From: Aquabacterium olei
GTDB lineage: Bacteria > Pseudomonadota > Gammaproteobacteria > Burkholderiales > Burkholderiaceae_C
NCBI GenBank assembly: GCA_029279925.1
Contig: JAJUHM010000005.1
Span: forward strand, 1-34,467
Direction: 5' to 3'
Length of the DNA stretch: 34,467 nt
A program made the position numbers and the translations under genes. Positions within the stretch are counted from its first letter, which is position 1. The number at the start of each line of letters is the position of its first letter. The notes beneath the pieces are model-generated. The model saw only the letters and a program-made list of their open reading frames with translations, had not been told where the DNA came from and ran no database searches. Positions 25,574-34,467 of the stretch are shown here, one piece after another.

Positions 25574-27987
25574 TTTCTCGGAGTCTTCTGAATGATGGTA
25601 ATACCGCAGCCGTCAAGGTACGGCACGTCGCCCGGGGAGCCGCCCTCAACGAAGGAGTTGATGGCCAGTGGGTGTACGCCGTTGGCTTCGCACCACTCGG
25701 TACTTGCCTTGAGCACACCTCCTCCGCCACTGGAGTCAAAGGTGGCCGCAAATGCTGACGTGTCGTGCAGGAGAATGAATCCTCCTTCTGCCACGAGGCC
25801 ATACCAAAGATCCAGCTCCTTCAGTGTGTGCGCATATTGGTGACTTGAGTCAATGAACACAATCTGCGGGGCCCCACCGAGGTAGTCTAAAGCTGCACGT
25901 GCAGACTCTTCATTGGCCGAGTCACCGATGTGCAGTTGCACTTGCTCGTTCAACTCGGCTCTGTTGATCCAGTCTTGTGTGTACTCAGTCACCATTGGAT
26001 CAATGTCGATTGAGAAAAGGCATTTTTTCGCATTCTGGTGTCGCAGCAGGAAGCCCAGAATGAGGGACGAATAGCCAACGTAGTGACCACACTGAACGAC
26101 CTTTGATATGCCATTGCCAGAAATGAGCCCCAAGAGCAGCGACAGTGGGGGAATGTTGGCCTCACCCGTGCTTTGGAACTGCTTTTCTGTGTCGGTGAAC
26201 CATGCCTCCATCAGCGCCCACTCGACGGGACTGAGGTGGGCGTAGAGCAATGGCACGTACCCGGTTCGCTCGACGCGATGCCACCAATACCGGTTGTGGT
26301 TCCGATCCCGGAACTTCATCGACCGCGGCTCAAACTCTGATGGGGTGTACAGCGCGGGCTGGGGCGTGGCGGCAGTCGGCTTGGGCACGGGTCGAACGAA
26401 GTTCAGCTTGCTGACAAGCTTGTACGCGGCTTGGTTATCGTGCGCCTCTTGGTTGGCCAGATACTCTGTGAGAACCTTTTTGCTCTCGTCGAGTTGCGCT
26501 TGCAAACCAATGATCTCGGCCTGACTCTCGTGGCGAACGATGTCGAGCTCATTGACTGTTTTTGTCAGCGCCGCACGCATTTCGTACTCGCGGTGGAGTT
26601 TGCCTACGGCAGCGGCATGGCTCTGCTCCAGAGCGGCCAACTTGGTAGCCATCGACTCCCGCTGACGTATGGCGCTGTCTGCTACGGCTTCACTGGTCGC
26701 TTTCTGCTCCAGCGTGCGGGCGAGTTGATCACTGAGCAAGGCAGCCTCGTTTTTCTGCCCCTCAAGTGCGAGGGCCATTTTCGCATTGGTCGCCTTGAGA
26801 CTCGCCAGTAAAGCATTTGCCTCCGCCAGTTGATGCTCCTTTGTCTCGTGAAGCGCCTGAATGTACCGGTTTTCTGCCTCAAGCTTGTCGACCTTCAGTG
26901 CAAGCTCGCTGATATTGGTGGCACGTTGATTCGCAGAAGCCGTGGCGTCGGCCAGCGATTGCAGCAATGTACTGATTTTTTCTTCAAGCATTTTGTTGAT
27001 TTCCTCCAAATCTGCGATCCGGCGCTCTGTTTCAGAAGGTTGTTTGGGCGGGGCCGAGGTGATCGTGTGAAAGAAGGGTGTCTTGGCGCCTATGCGCAGC
27101 TCGTCGTTTTCTGACTGCAGCTTTGCGGCTGCGAGGGCCGCGGCACGTCTGTTGGCGTGGCTGGCGGCAATGACGTCAGTGAAGACGGCACCATTGCCCG
27201 CAGCCGGCTTTTCTCCGAGGTGCTCGCCTTTTGTTATCTTCGCAGTTAAATAGAGATTGGTATCGTCTCGCCATATGTCGCAACGGGCGCCTGGCAGCTG
27301 GCTGGCTACCCAGCGAAAGGTGCCGCTCGAGAGGAAAAAGAGATGGGCGGGGAAGATATACTCTGGCGTGAGTAGAGGCACTTGCGCCAAAATGCAACCG
27401 CCTGGCGTAAGGCGGTCGTAAGCACACTTCAATGTCTGAACAGGGTCTTCGAGGTGTTCGAGTACGTGCCAAATGAAAATACAATGTACTGGCGTGCCGA
27501 GCGATTTTTCGCTCTCGAGGAAAGACATGGCATCCTGTTGAGCCAGTTCGTTCTCTGTCAGACGCAGCGTTGTTCGTGCCTGCGTCACGAGCCCTGCTGA
27601 CGGTTCACACCCTTTAGCGTGGTAACCAAGATCCAGGAGCGCGCGGACAAGGGCTCCCCTGCCGGCGCCGAGCTCCAGAATCCTTCGGTCTGCGGACGGG
27701 GGGCCCAACGTGTCGGCCAACGCAGACACCATGCTTCTCAGGTCGGTGACGACGTCCTCGACAGACTCAGTGGCATTTAATGTCCATAGGGATTCATGAT
27801 ATTGACTCTGCCACTTGGTCTCGCTGTTGGTGTCTTCGGCATCAACATGCAGATCAGAGTAAAGAGGCTGTATTGCGTCGCAATGCTCGCAATGAAGCAG
27901 TGCGACGTCGTCCCCTTGCGAGTCAGCGAGATGCGATGCCGCATTCAGCGAGCCGGTACCGCAAACGCGACATTTGCCCTCAGTCAT
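25570..27987 (-). CDS. Methyltransferase - coiled coil - methyltransferase fusion
   Basis: This 805-residue protein has three parts. Residues 1-250 are a class I SAM-dependent methyltransferase with a zinc-ribbon-like pair (Cys6, Cys9, Cys33, Cys36), motif I LELGAGRG (104-111) and a WHVLEHLEDP segment. Residues ~318-512 are a nearly unbroken heptad-rich coiled coil, dense in Ala, Glu, Lys and Leu. Residues ~560-800 are a second methyltransferase-like fold: VVQCGHYVGYSS (630-641), SIDIDP (659-664), VFIDSSHQYAHTLKELDLW (710-728) and EGGFILLHDTS. AAGGGA lies 6 nt before the ATG, and kpsT ends 12 nt upstream. The plan recalls WbdD, a chain-terminating methyltransferase whose coiled coil sets polymer length. 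The acceptors are unknown, and such a role here is inference. Confidence 0.85.
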   Translation of the reverse strand: MTEGKCRVCGTGSLNAASHLADSQGDDVALLHCEHCDAIQPLYSDLHVDAEDTNSETKWQSQYHESLWTLNATESVEDVVTDLRSMVSALADTLGPPSADRRILELGAGRGALVRALLDLGYHAKGCEPSAGLVTQARTTLRLTENELAQQDAMSFLESEKSLGTPVHCIFIWHVLEHLEDPVQTLKCAYDRLTPGGCILAQVPLLTPEYIFPAHLFFLSSGTFRWVASQLPGARCDIWRDDTNLYLTAKITKGEHLGEKPAAGNGAVFTDVIAASHANRRAAALAAAKLQSENDELRIGAKTPFFHTITSAPPKQPSETERRIADLEEINKMLEEKISTLLQSLADATASANQRATNISELALKVDKLEAENRYIQALHETKEHQLAEANALLASLKATNAKMALALEGQKNEAALLSDQLARTLEQKATSEAVADSAIRQRESMATKLAALEQSHAAAVGKLHREYEMRAALTKTVNELDIVRHESQAEIIGLQAQLDESKKVLTEYLANQEAHDNQAAYKLVSKLNFVRPVPKPTAATPQPALYTPSEFEPRSMKFRDRNHNRYWWHRVERTGYVPLLYAHLSPVEWALMEAWFTDTEKQFQSTGEANIPPLSLLLGLISGNGISKVVQCGHYVGYSSLILGFLLRHQNAKKCLFSIDIDPMVTEYTQDWINRAELNEQVQLHIGDSANEESARAALDYLGGAPQIVFIDSSHQYAHTLKELDLWYGLVAEGGFILLHDTSAFAATFDSSGGGGVLKASTEWCEANGVHPLAINSFVEGGSPGDVPYLDGCGITIIQKTPRK

Positions 27988-27999
27988 CAGATATCCCTT

Positions 28000-28656
28000 T
28001 CAAGGGCAAACGGCTGAGCCGTACGCTGCGTATGCATCGTCGATATTGGGGTATTCTGTCAAGACGCCAGCCTCAAGTACGGCTGCTCTCTGGCAATATT
28101 GACGGATGAAGGACGGTTCATGAGAGACAAGAATCATGGCCCGATCGCTTCGCACGTGAAAAAGTTCATGCCGGCACTTTTCTTGAAACCTGGCATCCCC
28201 AACGGCCACGACTTCATCGATCAGAAAGCAGTCGAAGTCAATGGCCATGGACAATCCGAATGCCAGTCTGGCTCGCATGCCCGCGGAATATTTCTTCAAA
28301 GGTTCCCGCAAGTATATGCCGAGCTCGGAGAAGTCTTCCACAAATTCGACCACATCTTCGGGTTTACGGTTGTATATCCGGCAGATGAACTTGATGTTGT
28401 CCAGCCCCGTCAGGCTGCTCTGGAAGGCCCCCGTGAAGGCAAGCGGCCACGATATGGAGATGCCGCTCTTGATAGATCCAGAGGTGGGCCTTTCAACGCC
28501 ACTGATCAGGCGGATCAAGGTCGATTTGCCGGCCCCGTTCCTACCCAATATGCCGAGGCGTTCTCCTTTCTGTAGGGTGAACGATATATTCGACAGCACC
28601 GAGCGCGGCCCGCGGCGTGTGGCGTAGCTTTTCGATACATTGCTGATCTCGATCAT
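28000..28656 (-). CDS. kpsT: Capsule ABC transporter ATPase KpsT
   Basis: KpsT powers capsule export across the inner membrane. The 218 residues hold Walker [10 protein letters not shown] (38-46), the short signature YSAGM (123-127, in place of LSGGQ, as usual for capsule and O-antigen exporters), Walker B CFLIDE (143-148) and the switch His179. The C-terminus is short, without the extra carbohydrate-binding domain of Wzt-type ATPases, which fits a capsule of the group 2 type. The ATG at 28656 overlaps the kpsM stop (ATGA) and has GGAG 5 nt upstream. Confidence 0.95.
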   Translation of the reverse strand: MIEISNVSKSYATRRGPRSVLSNISFTLQKGERLGILGRNGAGKSTLIRLISGVERPTSGSIKSGISISWPLAFTGAFQSSLTGLDNIKFICRIYNRKPEDVVEFVEDFSELGIYLREPLKKYSAGMRARLAFGLSMAIDFDCFLIDEVVAVGDARFQEKCRHELFHVRSDRAMILVSHEPSFIRQYCQRAAVLEAGVLTEYPNIDDAYAAYGSAVCP

Positions 28657-29444
28657 TCCGGCTCCACCCGAGAAGCGGTCCAACTCACGCCCAGCAGGCC
28701 AATGAGGAGCATGACTGCGGCGCTGCTGGCGAGGTAGGCCGCGCTGCCGTGCGCCCTGATCGTGTCACCGAAATAACCCTCACGAAATAGCTCGACGGCG
28801 TTGACCATGGGCACCAGAAGGAAAGCACCTTGCACGCTACTTGGTAGCCAGTCAACCATGAAAACTGCGCCGGAAAGGGGGAAGGCGAGGTAGGTGAAGG
28901 TGTGCCAGAGACGGTCGTAAGTTTCCGAGTACTCCGTCAACGAGCCCACTGTCATGGCGAGACCGATCGAAAAGAGGCACAGCAGCCCCCAGCTGTAAAT
29001 CATCAGCAGGAGATCGTGGGGTGGCTGCATGAAGTCCAGAAGCCAGAAGACGGTCATGAGGCAGATGGTGGAGCCTGTTGCGCCTGCGATCTCCAAGATG
29101 GCCCGCGCAAGAAAGAGATCCAGCACCCGTACGTTCCGGTGAAACAGCAGCCCCGCGTTAGGTGCAATGGCCGAGGTGCAGCGATTGGCGGTGTTTCGCC
29201 ATAGCAGCACGGTCGAGTAGCCTGTGACGGCGAAGGCCACGATCGGGAGGTTGGAGCCATGGGTCGACCTGGTGGCCGTCCACAGCGCTGCAACTCCGAC
29301 GGTAAAGAGCATGGGCTCGACGACGAGCCACAAAAACCCGATGTTGTGCCTGCCATACCGAGTGAGAACTTCTCTCAACAACAGCGCACCGATCACGCGG
29401 ATCTGAATGCGCAAGGAGCCGAGGAGTTTGGCCGAGTGCATCAT
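28653..29444 (-). CDS. kpsM: Capsule ABC transporter permease KpsM
   Basis: This 263-residue inner-membrane protein of the ABC-2 family partners KpsT. It begins with an amphipathic segment and [23 protein letters not shown], the family hallmark, and has six hydrophobic stretches. [25 protein letters not shown] and [13 protein letters not shown] are the conserved late blocks. I take the ATG at 29444, 11 nt after the kpsE stop. A longer frame back to 29507 would lie over kpsE and is not needed. It overlaps kpsT by 4 nt. Confidence 0.94.
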   Translation of the reverse strand: MMHSAKLLGSLRIQIRVIGALLLREVLTRYGRHNIGFLWLVVEPMLFTVGVAALWTATRSTHGSNLPIVAFAVTGYSTVLLWRNTANRCTSAIAPNAGLLFHRNVRVLDLFLARAILEIAGATGSTICLMTVFWLLDFMQPPHDLLLMIYSWGLLCLFSIGLAMTVGSLTEYSETYDRLWHTFTYLAFPLSGAVFMVDWLPSSVQGAFLLVPMVNAVELFREGYFGDTIRAHGSAAYLASSAAVMLLIGLLGVSWTASRVEPE

Positions 29445-29455
29445 GGCGACCGTGC

Positions 29456-30538
29456 TCAGTCGTGGTGCTCTCGCACGCCGCTGATGAGCAGCGATGCAAT
29501 GCCCCATGCGATGGCGCCAAGCAGCATCGTGGCAAGCACCGACTTCAAGCGCTTAGGCTCTGCGGCTATATCTGGCTTGCTGGGTTGCGAGATGCGTTCC
29601 AGGTAGAGCTGCTTACGGACGGCTTCGTTTTTGGCCTGCTCGAGCCCCGCCATGGCGGCCGCCAGTTGCTTGGCCGCAAAGTCATTTTCCAGGGCCAGTC
29701 GTTGATAGGCTGAAGCCTTGTTGGCCAGCGAAGTGGAGCCCCCGGTCACGTTCTTCGTTTCCTCCTCAATCGCGTCTCGCAACGACTCTATGCGTCGCTT
29801 CAGCACGGGGATCTGAGGGTTCTCTTTCGTGACACTCTGCAGCTGGATCAATTGCGTCTTGCTGGCGATCAGCTCTTCTTGCAGCTTGGCCACTTGCTGC
29901 AACTGGACGGTGGCTTGCTTTTCGGGGTCGACGACCGATCTCGTGTTTCGGAAATCAGAGAGGGCCACCGCCGCTTTCTTGACGCGAGCTTCTGCCTCGG
30001 CCACTTCTTGGCGCGCCGCGTCAATCAGGTCGTGCCGCCCGCGCTCATTGAGCCGGTTGACCAGCGTTTCGCTCTGCTCAAGAAGCAGGCGATTGATGTT
30101 CACCGCGTCATCGGCCGAATAGGCTCGCACTGTCAGCGTGGCAATGGATGAGGTGCTGTCGAGCTGCAGGTCTACACGCTTTTGGTAGTAGCGGTGCAGG
30201 GCTTCGAAACTGTTGTCGCCATCCAGGCCGGCAAATCGGCTGATGCGGTCAACATCAGGCGACGCGAACTTGTCGCCAACCTTCAGCTTGTCGTTCAGGG
30301 CCTGAAGCGCATCGCGCGACATGATGTAGTCGTGCACTGCGTAGGCGTCATCGGCAGAGCGTGAGAAGCCCGCACCTTTGAGTACCAGGCCCAGCGCCGA
30401 CGTGGCTTGGCGTTCGGGCGCACGTACTACAAAGCGCGACTCGGAGACGTAAACGTCGGAGGCAATCAGCCCGTAGTAGACGGAAGACAGCAGTGTGGGG
30501 GCCACCACACACGCCAGGAACAAGCGATTGACCTTCAT
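29456..30538 (-). CDS. kpsE: Capsule export inner-membrane/periplasmic protein KpsE
   Basis: This 360-residue protein is of the PCP-3 (KpsE/BexC/CtrB) type, which links the KpsMT exporter to the outer-membrane channel. A membrane helix lies near each end (~5-25 and ~333-353). The periplasmic part has YVSESRFVVRAPE, LVLKGAGFSRSADDAYAVHDYIMSRDAL, then a long coiled coil (~155-310). The motif LYLERISQPSKPDIAAEPKR before the last helix is typical. An ATG at 30538 is favoured over a GTG two codons earlier. It is the first gene of the long minus-strand capsule unit, separated by only 59 bp from the divergent helicase gene; I see no convincing promoter hexamers there. Confidence 0.93.
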   Translation of the reverse strand: MKVNRLFLACVVAPTLLSSVYYGLIASDVYVSESRFVVRAPERQATSALGLVLKGAGFSRSADDAYAVHDYIMSRDALQALNDKLKVGDKFASPDVDRISRFAGLDGDNSFEALHRYYQKRVDLQLDSTSSIATLTVRAYSADDAVNINRLLLEQSETLVNRLNERGRHDLIDAARQEVAEAEARVKKAAVALSDFRNTRSVVDPEKQATVQLQQVAKLQEELIASKTQLIQLQSVTKENPQIPVLKRRIESLRDAIEEETKNVTGGSTSLANKASAYQRLALENDFAAKQLAAAMAGLEQAKNEAVRKQLYLERISQPSKPDIAAEPKRLKSVLATMLLGAIAWGIASLLISGVREHHD

Positions 30539-30597
30539 GTCCACTGATCGTGACGAGAGTTACGTGAAAAATGTGAAGCGAGTCTAAGGGACATAAG

Positions 30598-33135
30598 GTG
30601 TCGTTCTGCTCGCCGCAACGTACGATGGCAGTGGCCGTGAAAACTGTTGTAGCTTCAATCCCGCAAACAGCGATGGAGAGGTGGCTCCTTGCCAAGGGTA
30701 GGGCGCCATTTCCCTTTCAACAAGCTGTCTGGCGCGCTATGCGCAGCGGCCAATCGGGTTTGCTTCATGCTCAGACCGGATCAGGCAAGACCTTGGCAGT
30801 ATGGGGCGGCGTGCTACTGCGCGCACAGGACCAAGTCGACGCATGCAGCGGGCATCAGTCCACGAAGGCTGGTTTGCGTGCGCTGTGGATCACTCCGATG
30901 AGGGCGTTGGCTGCCGATACAGCCGAGGCCCTTCGCACCCCGATGACGGAGTTGCAGGTTGGCTGGCGCTTGGGGGTGCGCACGGGAGACACTTTGCCCA
31001 GCGAGCGGTCTAGGCAAGAGCGGGCGTGGCCGCACGCGTTGGTGACGACACCCGAATCGCTCAGCCAGCTGCTGACGCGGGCAGATGTGGCAGACCTCTT
31101 TGCCCATCTAGATGCGGTGGTTGTCGATGAGTGGCATGAGCTGTTGGGTAATAAGCGGGGTGTGCAGGTTCAGTTGGCGCTCGCGCGGCTGACGACCTGG
31201 CGCCCCGATCTGCTGGTGTGGGGCCTGAGCGCCACCCTTGGCAACCAGGCCGAGGCCTTGGCGGCACTTCTGCCCTGCGTGCCCACGGCGCCCGAGCCCG
31301 CCCTGATCCAGGGTCGCGTCGACAAGTCGCTGGTCATCGACACCCTGCTGCCCGAGGCCGAGAGCCGCCTGTCCTGGGCGGGCCGCCTGGGCGCGCCCAT
31401 GGTGGCCCAGCTCGCACAGGAGCTGGACCAGGCCGGCACCGCGCTCGTCTTCACCAACACCCGCTCGCAGGCCGAGATCTGGTACCAGCTGCTGCTGGAG
31501 GCCCGACCGGACTGGGCCGGCTTGGTGGCCCTGCACCATGGTTCGCTGGATGCCGACGTGCGCGCCTGGGTCGAATCGGGCCTGAAAGCCGGGCAGCTCA
31601 AGGCGGTGGTGGCCACCTCGTCGCTGGACCTGGGCGTGGATTTCCTGCCGGTCGAGCGCGTGATCCAGGTCGGCTCGGCCAAGGGCGTGGCCCGCCTGCT
31701 GCAACGCGCGGGGCGCAGCGGCCATGCGCCCGGGCGCACCAGCCGGGTGACGCTGGTACCCACCCACACACTGGAGCTGGTGGAGGCGGCGGCCGCGCGT
31801 CGGGCCGCACAGGCCGGGCAGGTGGAAGAGCGCCAGGCGCCGCATCAGCCGCTGGACGTGCTGGTGCAGCACCTGGTGACGGTGGCCCTGGGGGGCGGCT
31901 TTCAGGCCGATGCCCTGTTCGACGAGGTGCGCCGTGCCCACAGCTACCGCGCCCTGACGCGCGAGGCCTTCGACTGGTGCCTGGACTTTGCGGCCCGCGG
32001 CGGCGACAGCCTGCAGGCCTATCCTGAATACCACCGCATTGCGCCCGATGAGCACGGTGTGTGGCGCGTGGCCGAGCACACCCAGCCCGGCCGGCTGGTG
32101 GCACGGCGACACCGCCTGCAAGTGGGCACCATCGTGTCCGATGCGAGCATGCAGGTGCGCTACCTGAACGGCCCCAAGCTGGGCTCGGTCGAGGAAAGCT
32201 TCATTGCGCGGCTCAAGAAGGGCGACTGCTTTGTCTTTGCCGGGCGCACGCTGGAGTTCGTGCGCGTGCAGGACATGACGGCCTACGTGCGCCGAGCCGA
32301 GGGCCGCCGGCCGAGTGTGCCGCGCTGGCAGGGCGGGCGCATGCCGCTGTCGAGCGAGATGGCGCGGGCCGTGATGGCCCTGCTCGACGAGGCCGCCGAG
32401 GACCGCGCCTGGCACGAGCCCGAGATGCAGGCCGCGCGCGACATGCTCGAGGCCCAGGCCCGCATCTCGCACCTGCCTCGCAGCGACCGGTTGCTGGTGG
32501 AGCGCTTCACGTCGCGCGAGGGGCACCACCTGTGGCTTTACCCGTTCGCTGGCCGACTGGCGCATCAGGGGTTGAGCGCCGTGCTGGCCTGGCGGCTGGC
32601 CCGGCATCGGCCCAACACCTTCAGCCTGGCGGTGAACGATTACGGGCTGGAGCTCCTGAGTGCCGAGCCGGTGCCGGTGGACGAGGCCAGCTTGCGCGCC
32701 GCCCTGTCGCCCGACCACCTGCTGGACGACATCCTGGCCAGTCTGAACGCGGCCGAGCTGGCGCGGCGGCGCTTTCGTGAGATTGCCCGGGTGGCGGGAC
32801 TCGTGTTCACCGGCTACCCCGGTGCGCCGAAGAGCACGCGGCAGCTGCAGGCCTCCAGCAGCCTGTTCTACGAGGTGTTCCAGCAGTACGACGCCGGCAA
32901 CCGGCTGCTGAGTCAGGCACAGGAAGAGGTGCTGTCGCAGGAGCTGGACGTGGTCCGTCTGCGTGAGGCGCTGACCGCCTTGCAGCCACGGCGCATCGAC
33001 CTGGTCGACCTGCGCAGCCCCAGCCCGTTCAGCCTGCCGCTGATGGTGGAGCGGCTGCGTGAAAGGCTCAGCACGGAAAAGCTGTCCGACCGCGTGGCTC
33101 GGGCGCTGAAAGCGATGGGCGCGGCGCCCCGGTGA
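30598..33135 (+). CDS. Lhr-type (ligase-associated) DEXH-box DNA helicase
   Basis: This 845-residue superfamily 2 helicase is related to Lhr and the 'ligase-associated' repair helicases. It has AQTGSGKT (58-65), DEWH (177-180), SATLG (~211), [10 protein letters not shown] and QRAGRSGH, then a long C-terminal region with the winged-helix and Lhr-specific parts. It probably unwinds or translocates on DNA during repair. The usual partner genes (ATP-dependent ligase, exonuclease, phosphoesterase) are not in the window. The GTG at 30598 has AGGG 7 nt upstream; ATG codons at 30625 and 30673 are alternatives. The first ~600 bp are visibly poorer in GC than the rest, with the change near codon 201. 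Confidence 0.92.
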   Translation: MSFCSPQRTMAVAVKTVVASIPQTAMERWLLAKGRAPFPFQQAVWRAMRSGQSGLLHAQTGSGKTLAVWGGVLLRAQDQVDACSGHQSTKAGLRALWITPMRALAADTAEALRTPMTELQVGWRLGVRTGDTLPSERSRQERAWPHALVTTPESLSQLLTRADVADLFAHLDAVVVDEWHELLGNKRGVQVQLALARLTTWRPDLLVWGLSATLGNQAEALAALLPCVPTAPEPALIQGRVDKSLVIDTLLPEAESRLSWAGRLGAPMVAQLAQELDQAGTALVFTNTRSQAEIWYQLLLEARPDWAGLVALHHGSLDADVRAWVESGLKAGQLKAVVATSSLDLGVDFLPVERVIQVGSAKGVARLLQRAGRSGHAPGRTSRVTLVPTHTLELVEAAAARRAAQAGQVEERQAPHQPLDVLVQHLVTVALGGGFQADALFDEVRRAHSYRALTREAFDWCLDFAARGGDSLQAYPEYHRIAPDEHGVWRVAEHTQPGRLVARRHRLQVGTIVSDASMQVRYLNGPKLGSVEESFIARLKKGDCFVFAGRTLEFVRVQDMTAYVRRAEGRRPSVPRWQGGRMPLSSEMARAVMALLDEAAEDRAWHEPEMQAARDMLEAQARISHLPRSDRLLVERFTSREGHHLWLYPFAGRLAHQGLSAVLAWRLARHRPNTFSLAVNDYGLELLSAEPVPVDEASLRAALSPDHLLDDILASLNAAELARRRFREIARVAGLVFTGYPGAPKSTRQLQASSSLFYEVFQQYDAGNRLLSQAQEEVLSQELDVVRLREALTALQPRRIDLVDLRSPSPFSLPLMVERLRERLSTEKLSDRVARALKAMGAAPR

Positions 33136-33136
33136 G

Positions 33137-33376
33137 TCAGTGGCGCGGCTCGTCGCCGTCCATCAGGTCTTCGAGCAACTCGTCGCGGGTCGGCTTGGCT
33201 TCGAAGCGGTATTCCTCGCTGGCCCAGGCGCCCAGGTCGATCGCCTTGCAGCCCTTGCTACAGAAGGGGCGATAGGGGTTGTCGGTGCTGTAGAGGTGCA
33301 TCTCGCCACAGGAGGGGCAGCGCACTTCCAGCGGTTTGCGCGGGGCGCCAGCGTCGGGGCGGTCGGTGTCGTTCAT
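33137..33376 (-). CDS. yacG: DNA gyrase inhibitor YacG
   Basis: This 79-residue zinc protein binds DNA gyrase and blocks its DNA binding in E. coli. It has the diagnostic CPSCG (~20-24) and FCSKGCKAIDLGAWASEEYRF (a C-x3-C zinc site, with 'DLGxW' after it). The acidic tail DELLEDLMDGDEP is also typical. It lies 22 nt behind zapD, in the conserved coaE-zapD-yacG order. Its stop is separated by a single base from the stop of the convergent helicase gene, so no separate terminator fits between them. Confidence 0.94.
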   Translation of the reverse strand: MNDTDRPDAGAPRKPLEVRCPSCGEMHLYSTDNPYRPFCSKGCKAIDLGAWASEEYRFEAKPTRDELLEDLMDGDEPRH

Positions 33377-33398
33377 GGCAGAAGGCCGCAGCGCGGGG

Positions 33399-34157
33399 TC
33401 AGGCGCACAGAGTGAGTTCGAAGCCGGCGTCCGTGTCCGAGGCCACGCGCAGCTTGCCGTCCTGATCCGGTCGCATCAGGCGGATGGAGACCATCAGGCG
33501 GTTGGCGCTGATCTCGGGCACCAGGCCCAGGGCCGGGTCGATGCGCAGGCGCAGCAGATGGTAGGTGCGGTTGTCCTTCAGCTGCTGCTGGAACTGCCCG
33601 CAGGGGGCCGCCACCATGTGCGGATGGCCGCCATCGCGCAGCAGGCCCAGCATCACCTTCAGGGCATCGGCAAGCGGCGCGATCGTGGCCACCCACTGCT
33701 GCAGGTCGGCCTGGCGCTTGGCCGCCGGCTCGTGCTGCCAGGCGTAGTAGGCAGGCAGGTCGAATTCGCAGGTGCCACCCGGGATGCTGATGCGGCTGCG
33801 GATGCTCATCAGCCAGTCGTTGGCGGCCAGCGCCTGGCCTGCCTTGCCCTGCAGCTGGTTCAGGCCGCTGTGGGCCCGCTCGATGCGCGACAGCACCTCG
33901 TCCAGCATGGCTTCGTGGATGGCCGGGTTGCCCCGGTAGGCCATGAACTGGGCCTTGTAGCGCTCGAGGTCGCGCAGCACGTCGCTCTTGAGGTCGGCGC
34001 GCGAGGCCACGTCCATGATCTCGAACAGCGTCGCCAGGGCGAAGTGGTGGTCCACCGGGTCTTCGCGCCAGATCAGCACCCCCAGGCGGTCGAACAGGTG
34101 CTCGAGCCGCAACATCGTGCGGATGCTCTCACCAAAAGGGTATTCGTAAAGGATCAA
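33399..34157 (-). CDS. zapD: Cell division protein ZapD
   Basis: ZapD bundles FtsZ filaments and supports the Z ring. The 252-residue protein begins ILYEYPFGESIRTMLRLEHLF, the conserved N-terminus of the family, and has DVLRDLERYKAQFMAYRGNP, WLMSIRSRISIPGGTCEFDLPAYYAW and a final FELTLCA. The start is an unusual TTG: no ATG or GTG precedes the conserved block, and AGG of AGGTGG lies 7 nt upstream of the TTG. The coaE stop is 18 nt upstream. Confidence 0.95.
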   Translation of the reverse strand: MILYEYPFGESIRTMLRLEHLFDRLGVLIWREDPVDHHFALATLFEIMDVASRADLKSDVLRDLERYKAQFMAYRGNPAIHEAMLDEVLSRIERAHSGLNQLQGKAGQALAANDWLMSIRSRISIPGGTCEFDLPAYYAWQHEPAAKRQADLQQWVATIAPLADALKVMLGLLRDGGHPHMVAAPCGQFQQQLKDNRTYHLLRLRIDPALGLVPEISANRLMVSIRLMRPDQDGKLRVASDTDAGFELTLCA

Positions 34158-34175
34158 TGCGCCACCTGCTGCGGT

Positions 34176-34467
34176 TCACGGGCCATCCGTGAGATTGTTC
34201 CACAAGCGCCAGAGCTTCTCGACCTCGGTCCGCAGTTGCGGCAGGGTCAGCCCGTCGTTGACGATGACGTGGTCGGCCAGCGACAGCCGCAGCGCGCGAT
34301 CGGCCTGCTTCGCCAGCACCTTCTCCACGGCTTCGCGTGGCCAGCCATTGCGCACCATCACGCGCGCAATCTGGGTTTCCGGCGAGGCGTCGATCACCAG
34401 CACCCGGTCCACGCGGTCCTTCCAGCGGCGGCCCGATTCGGCCAGCAGCGGCACGTCGAACACCACA
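34176..34467 (-). CDS. coaE: Dephospho-CoA kinase CoaE (C-terminal part, runs off the window)
   Basis: CoaE phosphorylates dephospho-CoA at the ribose 3' position, the last step of coenzyme A synthesis. About 96 C-terminal residues are visible. They begin with [12 protein letters not shown], the conserved strand and loop after the lid, followed by [21 protein letters not shown] and the short ADHVIVNDG block. The N-terminal P-loop lies beyond the right edge. It is the upstream member of coaE-zapD-yacG. Confidence 0.92.
   Translation of the reverse strand, partial: VVFDVPLLAESGRRWKDRVDRVLVIDASPETQIARVMVRNGWPREAVEKVLAKQADRALRLSLADHVIVNDGLTLPQLRTEVEKLWRLWNNLTDGP

Noticed and set aside
30539-30597. 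RfaH/ops or JUMPstart element and promoter before kpsE
   Set aside because: I looked for GGCGGTAG-like sequence and for good -35/-10 pairs in the 59-bp gap and found no convincing match.
31108-32718. 536-codon minus-strand frame inside the helicase gene
   Set aside because: The helicase on the plus strand has full SF2 motifs; the other frame is a high-GC shadow.

Overview
The window looks like a chromosomal segment of a high-GC betaproteobacterium, most likely order Burkholderiales. The signs are the sequences of SecA, ArgJ, ZapD, YacG and CoaE, the tmRNA tag ANDESFALAA, and the secA - M23 peptidase - DUF721/DciA neighbourhood. No species is claimed.

Layout: (1) 1-2860 is accessory DNA next to the 3' end of the tmRNA gene. 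It holds two tandem paralogous small HTH-like proteins behind the tail of an unseen gene, then an AT-richer stretch with one DUF1566/leucine-rich-repeat protein. (2) 2823-3253 is ssrA (tmRNA, minus strand) with its promoter and terminator. (3) 3328-7328 is argJ behind secA. (4) 7503-11109 is a probable zinc/metal uptake cluster on the minus strand: a small His/Cys protein, an outer-membrane porin-like protein, a periplasmic binding protein and a permease, with no ATPase gene. (5) 11116-12498 holds an M23 peptidase and, divergently, a DUF721/DciA-like protein. (6) 12521-13878 encodes rubredoxin and its reductase.

(7) 13967-30538 is a 16.6-kb capsule locus of the ABC-transporter (group 2-like) type, visibly lower in GC than its flanks. 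KpsE, KpsM, KpsT, a KpsD/Wza-type export lipoprotein, KpsC and KpsS provide the conserved export and Kdo-linker machinery. Between them lie the strain-specific genes: three glycosyltransferases, a COG5610-like HAD protein, an APS kinase, a sulfotransferase and an unusual 805-residue protein with a methyltransferase at each end of a ~195-residue coiled coil. Together these suggest a capsule that is sulfated and possibly methyl-modified or methyl-capped, with the coiled coil as a possible length ruler. That is inference from sequence, not shown.

(8) 30598-34467 holds an Lhr-type DEXH helicase, convergent with the yacG - zapD - coaE housekeeping operon. The capsule island seems to end inside coding DNA on both sides: near the 3' end of kpsS (~14.15 kb) and about 600 bp into the helicase gene (~31.2 kb), where base composition rises sharply.
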